Part shown: piece after piece, positions 45,267-54,212 of the stretch
Layout of the letters: every line of letters begins with the position of its first letter
How positions within the stretch are numbered: the first letter of the stretch is position 1
Source of the DNA: Fimbriimonas ginsengisoli
GTDB taxonomy: Bacteria > Armatimonadota > Fimbriimonadia > Fimbriimonadales > Fimbriimonadaceae
Direction: 5' to 3'
DNA: 64,000 bases
NCBI GenBank assembly: GCA_016179045.1
Contig: JACOSL010000031.1
Span: 21,220 to 85,219 of the forward strand
The notes under the pieces: model-generated
Told to the model about the DNA's origin: nothing
Seen by the model: only the letters and a program-made list of their open reading frames with translations
Databases searched by the model: none
Program-made: the position numbers and the translations under genes

Positions 45267-47084
45267 ATGCGATTACCGTTCAATTTGCGTTGCCTGAGGG
45301 GAGTTCTGGCGTTCGTCGCCGCGTCGATGCTGCCGTTGGCGGCGCTGGCGCAACTTCCCGGGGCTGTCTTTACGACCTTGCCCGACGGCACCACCGTCGA
45401 CAAGAACACCTACGCCAACTGCGAGGACGTCTATCTCAACGGCGGACCGCAGAACTTCACTGGCAGCGGGTTGCTTCCAGGGATCTACTACTTCCAGGTC
45501 ACCACGCCCAACGGCGCGACCTTGCTTTCGACCGACGCCGCCTCCAACCGGCTATTGCTGGTGGGCACTAACGGGCGGGTGGATGGCAACTGCGACTTCG
45601 CCGGAACCCCCGGCGCGGGCGGGCACCCGAACGGGGCTCTCAACGTGAGCAACGGCTCGACGTCGGTCCAGCTCTGGCCGTTCACGATGACGACCAACAA
45701 CGGCGGCGAGTACAAGGCATGGGCGATCCTCGCCCGAACCGCGATCCTCGACGGCAGCGGCAACATCATCGGGTTCACCACGAACCCGTTCACGTCCGTC
45801 GACATCGATGGGATCCACTTGATCTTCCGGTCGAAGGATGCGAAGACCGACAACTTCAAGTGCGCGGTGCAAGGCGGCGGACCCACCAGCGCCGTTTTCT
45901 CAGGTCATAAATACTATGACTCTAACCTCAGTGGTGTACTCGATCCGAGTGAGGCCCCAGTGAATGGGTTCAAGGTTCACGTCATCGTTTACGCTCCAGA
46001 CGGCTCGGTATTTGGAACATGCGATGGTCTCACAGGAACCGATGCGCTTGGGAACCCCGGTCCTGCCGGCGACTGGTCGTGCGAGGTCCAAAACGTTCCG
46101 GCGGGCTCAACCTATCTAGTCTGCGAGGTGCCGATCGCGGGCTGGCTGCAAACTGGCCCCGTACCGGACTCGAGCGGCTCGCAATGCTACAGCGGCTTCG
46201 TCGGGCCCCTGGTGACGGGACTCGACTTCGGCAATATCCGAGTCGCCCGACTGTGCGGGGAGAAGTTCTACGACTCCAACGCCAACGGCGCTCTGGATGG
46301 CGGCGAGCCGGGAATCGGATGCTTCAAGATCACGATCGCGGCCACCGAGCCCGATGGCACGGTCGTCAACCAAACCCTGTACACGAATCCGGACGGGACG
46401 TTCTGCTCGCAGCTCTTCCCCGATGGGACCACGTACACGGTGTGCGAGGTCAAGCCGGACAACTCCTGGATTCAGACCGCTCCCGCGAGCGTCTGGTACA
46501 CGGGAACCCTTGGCCCAGGCCCGCAGCAGAGCTACGACACGACTCCGCTGCCGGACGTGACCAACCTGAACTTCGGAAACCTCAAGCTAGGTGCGGGCGG
46601 CGGCCTGACCCTCGGCTTCTGGTCGAACAAGAACGGCCAGGCGATCATGAATGCCAAGCCGATGTCCGCGAGCCTTGCAATCCTAAACGCACTTTGCCTT
46701 AGGAACGCGACGGGCGCTCACGTGACATTCTCGACCTACACCGCCTTCCGCACTTGGTTGCTGAACGCGACGGCGACGAACATGGCGTACATGCTCTCGG
46801 CGCAGCTGGCGGCGATGGAGATGAACGTGTTCGTAGGCGGCAACGTCAGTGGCTCGAGCGTGGTCTACGCTCCCGGATGCGGGAACACGGGCCTTGGCAA
46901 TAACTTCATCACGATCAGCGACCTGATGGCGGCGGCGAACGTCTCGCTATGCGCAAACGGACTCACCGTGGCGGCGGGGCCGATCCGCACGTACCAGGAA
47001 TGCCTGAAGAACGCGCTCGACAACGCGAACAACAACCTCAACTTCGTGGCTGCGCCGATCACGAGCGTGACGTGCGGCTACTGA
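45267..47084 (+). CDS. Secreted SdrD-B-domain protein, paralogue 1
   Basis: About 605 residues from ATG 45267; upstream in-frame codons read through the promoter and are not coding. The signal peptide is GVLAFVAASMLPLAALAQ. An N-terminal module of about 175 residues (starts GAVFTTLPDGTTVDKNTYA, ends KDAKTDNFKC) is shared with the next gene. Two SdrD-B repeats follow, each with the calcium-loop type signature (KYYDSNLSGVLDPSE, KFYDSNANGALDGGE). The last about 170 residues (from GGGLTLGFWSNKNGQA to the end) form a distinct Cys-containing module with an Asn-rich tail. SdrD-B repeats are extracellular, calcium-stiffened Ig-like stalks. No cell-wall anchor is visible. Confidence 0.88.
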   Translation: MRLPFNLRCLRGVLAFVAASMLPLAALAQLPGAVFTTLPDGTTVDKNTYANCEDVYLNGGPQNFTGSGLLPGIYYFQVTTPNGATLLSTDAASNRLLLVGTNGRVDGNCDFAGTPGAGGHPNGALNVSNGSTSVQLWPFTMTTNNGGEYKAWAILARTAILDGSGNIIGFTTNPFTSVDIDGIHLIFRSKDAKTDNFKCAVQGGGPTSAVFSGHKYYDSNLSGVLDPSEAPVNGFKVHVIVYAPDGSVFGTCDGLTGTDALGNPGPAGDWSCEVQNVPAGSTYLVCEVPIAGWLQTGPVPDSSGSQCYSGFVGPLVTGLDFGNIRVARLCGEKFYDSNANGALDGGEPGIGCFKITIAATEPDGTVVNQTLYTNPDGTFCSQLFPDGTTYTVCEVKPDNSWIQTAPASVWYTGTLGPGPQQSYDTTPLPDVTNLNFGNLKLGAGGGLTLGFWSNKNGQAIMNAKPMSASLAILNALCLRNATGAHVTFSTYTAFRTWLLNATATNMAYMLSAQLAAMEMNVFVGGNVSGSSVVYAPGCGNTGLGNNFITISDLMAAANVSLCANGLTVAAGPIRTYQECLKNALDNANNNLNFVAAPITSVTCGY

Positions 47085-47110
47085 TCTAGGATTGCCTAGA
47101 GCACGGCCAG

Positions 47111-47144
47111 GCGGGGCCGTCCCGACTAGTCGGGACGGCCCCGC
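47111..47144 (+). terminator. Perfect 34-bp palindrome terminator after paralogue 1
   Basis: Two 17-bp half-sites, fully complementary with no unpaired loop, centred between 47127 and 47128. It starts 27 nt after the stop and has a modest T-tract. The same arms, with a different centre, follow paralogue 2 at 50335-50364. Confidence 0.75.
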
Positions 47145-47146
47145 TC

Positions 47147-47728
47147 TTCCGCCAAGTCAGCTCAGCAATGATCAGGCATGGACATTCCGCCTCCCCCTCT
47201 TGCCGGCCGTAGGCAGGAGGAGGGGGTGCCGAGTTCGGCGAGGCGGGGGCGGTTCCGAGGCTCGCGCCGGTCGGGAGGGAATGCGGAATCGACCGCCCCC
47301 GTCCCCTTCGGGGCCACCCCCGCCTGACTCCCAGGCGAGGGAAGCGGAGGGATGGCCTGCCCTGCCGCTTTTGCGTGGGGCGCCCCCTGGGAGGCATTCG
47401 TTCGGCCTAGGTGCCTCCACACGCTAAAAACTAGCAAATATGCGGTAAACGCAAGCCGTCGCTAGGTTCACTTTTGGAGGCAAATGGTCGAAGGTGAAAG
47501 CCCCATTCGACCAATCGACGGGGGGCCGTCGAACCTAGTGTTCGCGACATGGATCACTAGATCGCGCCATCCGCCCGTCCGGGAGCGCACATTGAGTACC
47601 AGAATTTCGAAATTCGTGTTACACTTAGTCGATTATCGGCGCAACGAGGGCTCTTGGGGAGATTGCGCGCCGTACGTTGGTTGCTTGATTGGGCCAGACT
47701 CCGCCGATAGCGCTTTGGGGTGAACATT
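47147..47728. other. GC-rich intergenic region before paralogue 2
   Basis: About 580 bp. The first half is GC-rich with hairpin-prone C/G runs and has only low-complexity frames; the second half, from about 47440, is more AT-rich and probably holds the promoter and leader of paralogue 2 (a TACACT near 47619, no good -35). I see no gene or known RNA. Confidence 0.5.
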
Positions 47729-50308
47729 ATGTTATGCACTTGTCATTGGGGGCGCATTTGCGCACCTCTGGCGTGCCTGGTTGCCTTTGGTCTGACGCTT
47801 ACTTCGGCGTCGGCTTCAGTCACCGGCGCCATCTTTACGTCGATCTCGGACGGCACCACCGTCAACGGGAACATCTACGGACCGCCGGTCCACCCCGAGC
47901 TGGGGTGCGAGGACGTGTACCTCAACGGCGGGCCTCAAAACTTGAACCATGCGGGCATCGGCCCGGATGGCATCTACTACTTCCAGGTGACGACGCCCAA
48001 CGGCGCTCTCCTGCTTTCGACCGACCCGGCGGCAAACCGGCTGGTGCGCGTCGGCAAGGACCCGATTACCGGCGCAACCGGCCGAATCCTCGGCAACTGC
48101 GACTTCTTCGGGAATCTGGGCTCGGGCGGACACCCGAACGGGACCTACAACGGTTCCAACGGGTCCACCCCGGTTCAGCTGTGGCCCTTCGACCAGACCA
48201 CCAATAATGGTGGCGAGTACAAGGCTTGGATAATCCTCGCACGTACCGACAACGGGGACGGCACGTTTACAACCAATCCGCACACCACGGTGGCGGAGGA
48301 CGGCGTGCACCTGAACTTCCACTTGCAGGACACGAAGACGGACAATTTCAAGTGCTTCCACGCCTGTGAGGGCGATTGCAACCCGATCAACGCAGTGTTC
48401 TCGGGACACAAGTACTTTGACTCGAATCTGAACGGTGTTCTCGATCCGAGCGAAACCGCGGTAAACGGCGTCACCATTCACGTGATCGTATACGCACCTG
48501 ACGGTTCCGTGTTCGGGACCTGCGACGGGATTAGCGGCAACGACGTGTTTGGGAGCCCGGGCCCAGCGGGCGATTGGTCCTGCGAGATCCAGAATATTCC
48601 GCCGAATTCGACGTACCTTGTTTGCGAGGTGCCGATCGGCGGCAACTGGCTGCAAACAGGCCCCGTAGCTGACAGCAGCGGTTCGCAATGCTACAGCGGA
48701 CTGGTCGTGCCAGTAGTGGCGGGCCTGGACTTCGGGAACGTCGACACCGCGAAGATCTGCGGAGCGAAGTTCTATGACTCGAACGGCAATGGCGTGTGGG
48801 ATACGGGCGAACTGCCGGTATCGGGATTTCAGATCAACCTCGGCTTCACGCTTCCTGACGGCTCGACCGCCACGGAAACGGTGACGACGGCGGCGGACGG
48901 CAGTTGGTGCTCGAAGTCATACCCCAGCGGCACGCACTACGCCGCTAGAGAAGTGGTACCGCCTCCGGCCCCACCTTGCGGGGGCTGGTCACAGACCGCG
49001 CCCGTCGGGGGTTTGTGGTCGGGCGATATCTCGTTCCCGCCGACATACAGCGATGACACTGGAACGTACTTCAAGGCCAGCGACAGTGCGCCGGATACGA
49101 CCGGACTGAACTTTGGCAACGTCGCGACGGGACGCGTCTGCGGCACCAAGTTCTACGACAAGAACATGAACGGGGTCAAGGATGCGGGCGAGGCGCCGGT
49201 TTCCGGCTTCTCGATCAACATCGCGTGGACCAAGCCCAATGGTTCGACCGGAACCGAGACGGTGGTGACCGATTCGAACGGTAACTGGTGTTCCAGCTAC
49301 TATCCGGACGGCACCGCCTACGTGGTGACGGAGACCCTCACCGGGAACTGGCTGCAAACCGGCCCCGCCGGCGGCAGCTACTCGGGCCACATCGGCTGGG
49401 TCGCTCAGCAGAGCTACGACGTGAGCTTCTGCATCCAGGACGTGACCGGTCTCGACTTCGGCAACATCCAGCAGGCTAGGCTCTGCGGGCTGAAGTTCTA
49501 CGACACCAACGCCAACGGCGTGCAGGATGGCGGCGAGCCGGGGATCGGATGCTTCAAGATCACGATCACCGCGACCGAGCCGAACGGCTCAGTTGTGACC
49601 CAGACCCTGTACACGAACCCCGACGGGACGTTCTGCTCGCAGCTCTTCCCCGACGGCACCACGTACAAGGTGAACGAGGTCCTGCCCGTCGGCAGCTGGC
49701 AACAGACTGCCGGTATCGGCGGCTACTCGGGAACGATCACCGGAGGCGGCCCGCCGTACTCGGTGAACTTCACGATCGCCAACGTGACCGGTCTGACGTT
49801 CGGCAATCTGAAGCTGGGCGCGGGCGGTGGCCTGACCCTTGGCTTCTGGTCGAACAAGAACGGCCAGGCGGTCATGACGAGCATCGGCATGAGTTCCTGC
49901 CTGTCGATCCTGAACGCGTGCAATCTGCGCAATGCCAACGGCACGATTGCCACGTTCTCGACCTACTCGGCCTTCAAGACTTGGCTGCTGAATGCGACCG
50001 CGACGAACATGGCGTACATGCTCTCGGCGCAGCTCGCGACGATGCGGCTGAACGTGTTGGCCGGCTACGTGAGCAGTGGGAGCCTGGTGTATGCCCCTGG
50101 CTGTGGAAACACAGGCATCGGCAACAACTACATCACGATCGGCGACCTGCTTGCGGCGGCGAAGGCCTCGCTGGCGGTCAACGGCTACACGGTGGCGCCA
50201 TCGGCGATCCGCAACTACCAGGAGTGCTTGAAGAACGCTCTTGATAGCGCGAACAACAACCTCAACTTTGTGGTTGCGCCGATCACGAGCGTGACGTGCG
50301 GCTACTGA
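47729..50308 (+). CDS. Secreted SdrD-B-domain protein, paralogue 2
   Basis: About 859 residues. I prefer the ATG at 47729 (GGGGTGA upstream) over the GTG at 47720. A signal peptide (CAPLACLVAFGLTLTSASAS) is followed by the same N-terminal module as paralogue 1, then four SdrD-B repeats instead of two (KYFDSNLNGVLDPSE, KFYDSNGNGVWDTGE, KFYDKNMNGVKDAGE, KFYDTNANGVQDGGE), and the same C-terminal module starting LGAGGGLTLGFWSNKNGQA. The C-terminal half and the downstream hairpin are the parts most alike in DNA between the two genes. The pair is a tandem duplication with repeat-number change. Role: extracellular or surface structure. Confidence 0.88.
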   Translation: MLCTCHWGRICAPLACLVAFGLTLTSASASVTGAIFTSISDGTTVNGNIYGPPVHPELGCEDVYLNGGPQNLNHAGIGPDGIYYFQVTTPNGALLLSTDPAANRLVRVGKDPITGATGRILGNCDFFGNLGSGGHPNGTYNGSNGSTPVQLWPFDQTTNNGGEYKAWIILARTDNGDGTFTTNPHTTVAEDGVHLNFHLQDTKTDNFKCFHACEGDCNPINAVFSGHKYFDSNLNGVLDPSETAVNGVTIHVIVYAPDGSVFGTCDGISGNDVFGSPGPAGDWSCEIQNIPPNSTYLVCEVPIGGNWLQTGPVADSSGSQCYSGLVVPVVAGLDFGNVDTAKICGAKFYDSNGNGVWDTGELPVSGFQINLGFTLPDGSTATETVTTAADGSWCSKSYPSGTHYAAREVVPPPAPPCGGWSQTAPVGGLWSGDISFPPTYSDDTGTYFKASDSAPDTTGLNFGNVATGRVCGTKFYDKNMNGVKDAGEAPVSGFSINIAWTKPNGSTGTETVVTDSNGNWCSSYYPDGTAYVVTETLTGNWLQTGPAGGSYSGHIGWVAQQSYDVSFCIQDVTGLDFGNIQQARLCGLKFYDTNANGVQDGGEPGIGCFKITITATEPNGSVVTQTLYTNPDGTFCSQLFPDGTTYKVNEVLPVGSWQQTAGIGGYSGTITGGGPPYSVNFTIANVTGLTFGNLKLGAGGGLTLGFWSNKNGQAVMTSIGMSSCLSILNACNLRNANGTIATFSTYSAFKTWLLNATATNMAYMLSAQLATMRLNVLAGYVSSGSLVYAPGCGNTGIGNNYITIGDLLAAAKASLAVNGYTVAPSAIRNYQECLKNALDSANNNLNFVVAPITSVTCGY

Positions 50309-50334
50309 TCTAGGATCTCCTAGAGCATGACCAG

Positions 50335-50364
50335 GCGGGGCCGTCCCAATCGGGACGGCCCCGC
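50335..50364. terminator. Bidirectional terminator between paralogue 2 and the subtilase
   Basis: 13-bp perfect arms (50335-50347 and 50352-50364) with an AATC loop, almost identical to the palindrome after paralogue 1. It lies 27 nt past the paralogue 2 stop and 20 nt past the stop of the convergent subtilase gene, so it can serve both. Confidence 0.75.
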
Positions 50365-50383
50365 CGCTTTGTCCGACCGCCGG

Positions 50384-52696
50384 CTACTTGATCACGCTGA
50401 TCGACGCCGACGTTCCCACGTTTCCGGCCGCGTCGTAAGCCCTACAGAACAAGGTGTGGCTGCCGCTCGCGAGCTTGCGCGGGCTGTACGACGTGGTGAA
50501 CGGCGACGATGTCGAGGTTGCGACGAGCGCGCCGTCTAGGTACATCTCGACCCTGACGACTCCAACGTTGTCGGTCGCGTTCACGTACACCTTGAGCGTC
50601 TTGCCGATGGTCGAGCCGCTCACAGGTGACGTGATCGTGATCGATGGTGCGATCGTGTCCGGTACCGGGTTCGAGACCGTCACGGTCACGCTCGCAGTCG
50701 CTGAATTGCCGGCTGCGTCGGTCGCCACCACGCTGATGGTATGGCTGCCGTTGGCGACCACGGTCGAATTCCAGGTCACGCTGTACGGCGAAGCGGTCGC
50801 CACGCCAACCTGCACTCCGTCGACGCTGAACGCGACCGACGCTACGCCCACGTTGTCCGAGGCCGAGGCGGACAGGCTGATCGTGCCGCTTACCGTCGAG
50901 CCGCTGAGCGGGTTGCTTAGGCTTACCGTTGGCGGGGTGAGGTCGGGGTTGGAGACGCTGACCGTCGCGCTAGCGGTAGATTGGTTGCCGAGGCTGTCCT
51001 TGGCGATCGCGCTAACCGAGTGGTTGCCGTTCGAGGACTTGGTCGAATCCCAGGGGCATGCATAGGGCGAGACGGTGGCGACGCCGACCTGAACTCCATC
51101 GACGGTGAAACTGACCGAGGCGATTCCCGCACTGCTCGACGCGGAGGCAGACATCGTGATCGAGCCGATGACGGTTGCGCCGCTTGTCGGGTCGGTCAGG
51201 CTACAGGTCGGGGGCGTAACGCTCTTGTTCGAGACGTTGACCGTCGAAGAGGCCGATGCGCTGTTGCCCGCGCCGTCTTTGGCGGTAACCATCAAGGTGT
51301 GCGAACCGTCGGCAACGGCCGTAGTGTTCCAAGAGAACGAATACGGCGGCGCCACCATTTGGGCGGATTGCGCGCCGTCGACAAAGAACGTCACCGACGC
51401 AACCGAGTTGTTGTCGTTGGCGGTGGCGGAGACAGAGATCGTGCCTGAAACGGTCGAGCCTGCTGCAGGCTGGTCGAGAGAAACGGTCGGAGGAGTCGTG
51501 TCGGTCGAAACCGTGCCGGCAGCTTTGAGCACCGCAGCATAGGCGTCCACTCGGCCCCACCCGAAGTACATGTCCCAACCAGTTGCGCCGAGATCGGTTG
51601 CCGTGGTCTCAAGAATGCTCTCAACGTTGGCACTCGATAGCGCCGGGTTGATGGAGAGGACGAGCGCGGCCACCCCGGCAACATGCGGTGCCGCACAGGA
51701 AGTTCCTGCGAACGAGGAATAGCCTCCCCCCGGCACGGTCGACTCGCTGTCGCCCGGAGCCGATAGGTCCACATTGTTGCCGAAGCTTGACCAAGAATAC
51801 AGCGTGTTGATGCTGGTCGCGCTAACGGTGATAAGGTACGGGTCCGCTTGGTAGGTGGTGTTCGCGCCAGTGTTTCCGGCCGATGTTACAACCACGCCGC
51901 CCTTGGAGCGGAAGCTGGAAGCGGCGGAGTCGACGGTACTGCTGGGCGACAACATGTAGCTGATGTTGGCGACCCGTGCGCCGTGGTTTGACGCCCACGA
52001 AAGGCCGCTCGCCACAGACGAAGCCGAGGTGTGGCCCGTGCCGTCGTCAATCATGATGGGCATTACAGGGCATTGCCATGCGACGCTCGCGACCCCGATA
52101 CCGTTGTTCGAAAGTGCTCCGACGACGCCCGCAACCGCAGTGCCATGGTTCAACGTGTCGTTGGTGTTCGAATTGTTGGCGACTACGTTCCAGCCTGGGA
52201 CGACTTTCGAGGCGAGGTCCGGGTGCGTGGAATCGATGCCGGTATCGAGGATCGCCACGATGATCGACGAACTGCCAGTAGTAAGCGTCCAAGCGCTCGG
52301 GCAGTTGATGATTTTCAGGTCAGACTGCCAGTTTGCGTACCATGGGTCGTTTGGAGTCACGGTGGTCTGCGCGACTTGGAAAACGTAGTCCGGCTCCGCG
52401 AAGTCTACGTTCTTCTCGTTGCGGAATGCGACGGCCTCAGCACGGGGGTCGGCTCCGTCGGGCAGGGCGAGGATCTTGACTCCGATCCCGTCGATTGTCG
52501 ACGCCCAGAATGCGCCATGCGCGTGGATCGTATGCACGGCGGCCACGTCGTTCACGCCCTCACGAAACTTGACGAGCAGGCGGCCGGGCACGAACTCGGG
52601 CTCTTGGGCCGGAGCTGTAGCGGCCAGCATCAGCACGGGGGCGACGAGTGTGGCAAGGTACTTGAGGGTGCTTAAGCAACGGCTGCGAAGGCTCAT
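50384..52696 (-). CDS. Secreted subtilisin-family (S8) protease with C-terminal Ig-like repeats
   Basis: About 770 residues from the ATG at 52696, which has AGAGGAA upstream; earlier in-frame codons have no domain. Signal peptide YLATLVAPVLMLAATAPAQ, then an inhibitor-I9-like propeptide (LLVKFREGVNDVAAVHTIHAH). The catalytic domain has Asp151 in AILDTGIDSTHPD, His184 in NHGTAVAG, Asn275 in SAGNTG and Ser333 in GTSCAAPHVAG. Four Ig-like repeats of about 90 residues follow, each opening TPPTVSLxxP or similar and holding GSTVSGTISVSATA. The protein ends with a final Ig strand and no sorting signal. It is convergent with the SdrD-B paralogue 2. Confidence 0.93.
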   Translation of the reverse strand: MSLRSRCLSTLKYLATLVAPVLMLAATAPAQEPEFVPGRLLVKFREGVNDVAAVHTIHAHGAFWASTIDGIGVKILALPDGADPRAEAVAFRNEKNVDFAEPDYVFQVAQTTVTPNDPWYANWQSDLKIINCPSAWTLTTGSSSIIVAILDTGIDSTHPDLASKVVPGWNVVANNSNTNDTLNHGTAVAGVVGALSNNGIGVASVAWQCPVMPIMIDDGTGHTSASSVASGLSWASNHGARVANISYMLSPSSTVDSAASSFRSKGGVVVTSAGNTGANTTYQADPYLITVSATSINTLYSWSSFGNNVDLSAPGDSESTVPGGGYSSFAGTSCAAPHVAGVAALVLSINPALSSANVESILETTATDLGATGWDMYFGWGRVDAYAAVLKAAGTVSTDTTPPTVSLDQPAAGSTVSGTISVSATANDNNSVASVTFFVDGAQSAQMVAPPYSFSWNTTAVADGSHTLMVTAKDGAGNSASASSTVNVSNKSVTPPTCSLTDPTSGATVIGSITMSASASSSAGIASVSFTVDGVQVGVATVSPYACPWDSTKSSNGNHSVSAIAKDSLGNQSTASATVSVSNPDLTPPTVSLSNPLSGSTVSGTISLSASASDNVGVASVAFSVDGVQVGVATASPYSVTWNSTVVANGSHTISVVATDAAGNSATASVTVTVSNPVPDTIAPSITITSPVSGSTIGKTLKVYVNATDNVGVVRVEMYLDGALVATSTSSPFTTSYSPRKLASGSHTLFCRAYDAAGNVGTSASISVIK

Positions 52697-53313
52697 TTTC
52701 GGTTCCTCTTCCGGGCCACGCAGACGCGCGGCTGCCGAGTCGGGCTTTCCGCCTGGACCGATCACCGGGCCAGGCGACATTGCGGTTTTGTCGGCCCGCC
52801 GGCTCAGCGAGGGCGATGCCGTCAAAGGAGTCGCCCGCCACTTTCTTCGCGTGGACAGGGTATGTGCGATGTGCGGCGGCGAGCAGGGGTGAGACGCGCT
52901 CGCACGAACGCAACGTGCGCAGCTCACGCGACAGCCGTCAACCTCGCAAAACTATCAATAACGGCGGCATTAAGACACGTGTCGTTGCGCAAGTCTGCTG
53001 TCGCTCATCCTGCCCCACGTTGGACGTTCAGATCGAGCGCAATAATGGTTTCCAGCCCTCGAAGCGGTCACTCAACCGGGCGAGCCTCGGCGGCGCTTGC
53101 GGCGGCGCGCTTGCGTTCCTGCCGCAGGCAATGACTGCTTGATCTTGGGGCCAGGCATGTGTCGGCGCGCAGGCGTCGTGGTGCGTTGCCAGTCCAATTT
53201 GCAATTACAGGTGAACCCCCATCTGAACCGAAAGGCGGACTTTGATTGCTTAGCAGCGCCAAAGAGCCCGGCGACCCAACGGTACAGCCTCACAAAATAT
53301 CTGAAAACTCTGA
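52697..53313. other. Region between the subtilase gene and its truncated copy
   Basis: About 617 bp with no supported gene. It should contain the subtilase promoter. I see no strong hexamers, repeats or RNA motifs. Confidence 0.45.
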
Positions 53314-53784
53314 TCAATTCCACAATCCCTCGCGGCGCCCACACGCTGTTCCCCTCGAATCGCGTATTTCGCCCACCGTTGGGCTCGTGCCATGGCGCGA
53401 AGCCAGCAATCCTGGCAGCATCAGCAGGTGTCCGAAAGACCGGTAAACAGCCCGGTTTCTCGAACCGTCGATGTAGTCCGGCTCCGCGAATTCGACGTTG
53501 CCTTCCTGGCGGAAGGCGGCGGCCTCGGCGCGGGGGTCGGCTATGTCGGGCAGGGAGAGCATCTTGACTCCGATCCCGTCGATGGTCGATGCCCAGAAAG
53601 CGCCGTGCGCGTGGATCGTATGCACGGCGGCCACGTCGTTCACGCCCTCACGAAACTTGACGAGCAGGCGGACGGGCACGAACTCGGGCTCTTGGGCCTG
53701 AGCGAATGCCGTAAGCGCCAGCACGGGGGCGACGATCGCCGCAAGGCGCAAGAAGAGCGCGGATACGTAGGTTCGAGTGCTCAT
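53314..53784 (-). pseudogene. Truncated copy of the subtilase signal-propeptide region
   Basis: About 156 residues. From the ATG at 53784 it has a signal peptide (LRLAAIVAPVLALTAFAQAQ) and a propeptide nearly identical to that of the neighbouring subtilase (EPEFVPVRLLVKFREGVNDV, then DGIGVKMLSLPD and EFAEPDY). Where the subtilase continues into its catalytic domain, this one switches to unrelated sequence (RNRAVYRSFGHLLMLPGLLA) that lies in a repeat. The duplicated part is best read as a broken paralogue. A stand-alone I9-type inhibitor is a less likely alternative, since such free propeptide-like inhibitors exist. Confidence 0.65.
53371..53440. repeat. Direct repeat copy A (inside the truncated subtilase copy)
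   Basis: About 70 bp beginning GCCCACCGTTGGGCTCGTGC, with shared later blocks TGGCAGCATCAGCAGGTGTC. It matches copy B at 53821-53890 with a divergent middle. Copy A supplies the unrelated 3' end of the truncated subtilase frame. Confidence 0.7.
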
Positions 53785-53820
53785 TCGATCTGTTCCCTTG
53801 GGGCGCTGAACGTTAAGCGC

Positions 53821-53890
53821 GCCCACCGTTGGGCTCGTGCCACGGCGTCGTGCGCCGGCATCGTGGCAGCATCAGCAGGTGTCCGAAACA
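53821..53890. repeat. Direct repeat copy B (upstream of the truncated subtilase copy)
   Basis: Same orientation and same conserved ends as copy A, 450 bp away. The truncated gene's signal and propeptide lie between the two copies. Confidence 0.7.
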
Positions 53891-54212
53891 CCAGAGGCGG
53901 CACCGGATATTGGGCGCAATTGGGTGAAACTCAGCAATGACAGAGACACGCGCCCTGGGAGCGTTCTGCCCGGTCATCAGTCGAAATGTGTCAGCGTCAA
54001 CTCATCGTGGAGGAGCGGACACCCTTGTGCATTGAGCAGACGCAGCGTTTGGCGGCGGTTTGGTCACCCCGCGAACGAAAGGCGATGGTCAGGGCAACAC
54101 ATCGTCAAAACGGCCATCGGCCATCAGGCTTCGGGGACTCCGGTCTGGTATAGTCCGCTGAGGTCCCCAGTCAAAGACGCCCGGAGCGGCCCGCCATAAC
54201 GCCTGCCAGCAC
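53891..54212. other. Upstream region of carA
   Basis: About 320 bp with no supported gene. The last 80 bp contain the inverted repeat and -10-like element listed separately. The rest shows nothing I can name. Confidence 0.45.
54133..54168 (+). promoter_or_regulatory. Inverted repeat enclosing a -10-like box upstream of carA
   Basis: GGGGAC (54133-54138) and GTCCCC (54163-54168) are perfect complements and enclose TATAGT (54149-54154), 59 bp before the carA start. The geometry fits either an operator over a promoter or a leader hairpin. No convincing -35 lies upstream. Confidence 0.4.
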
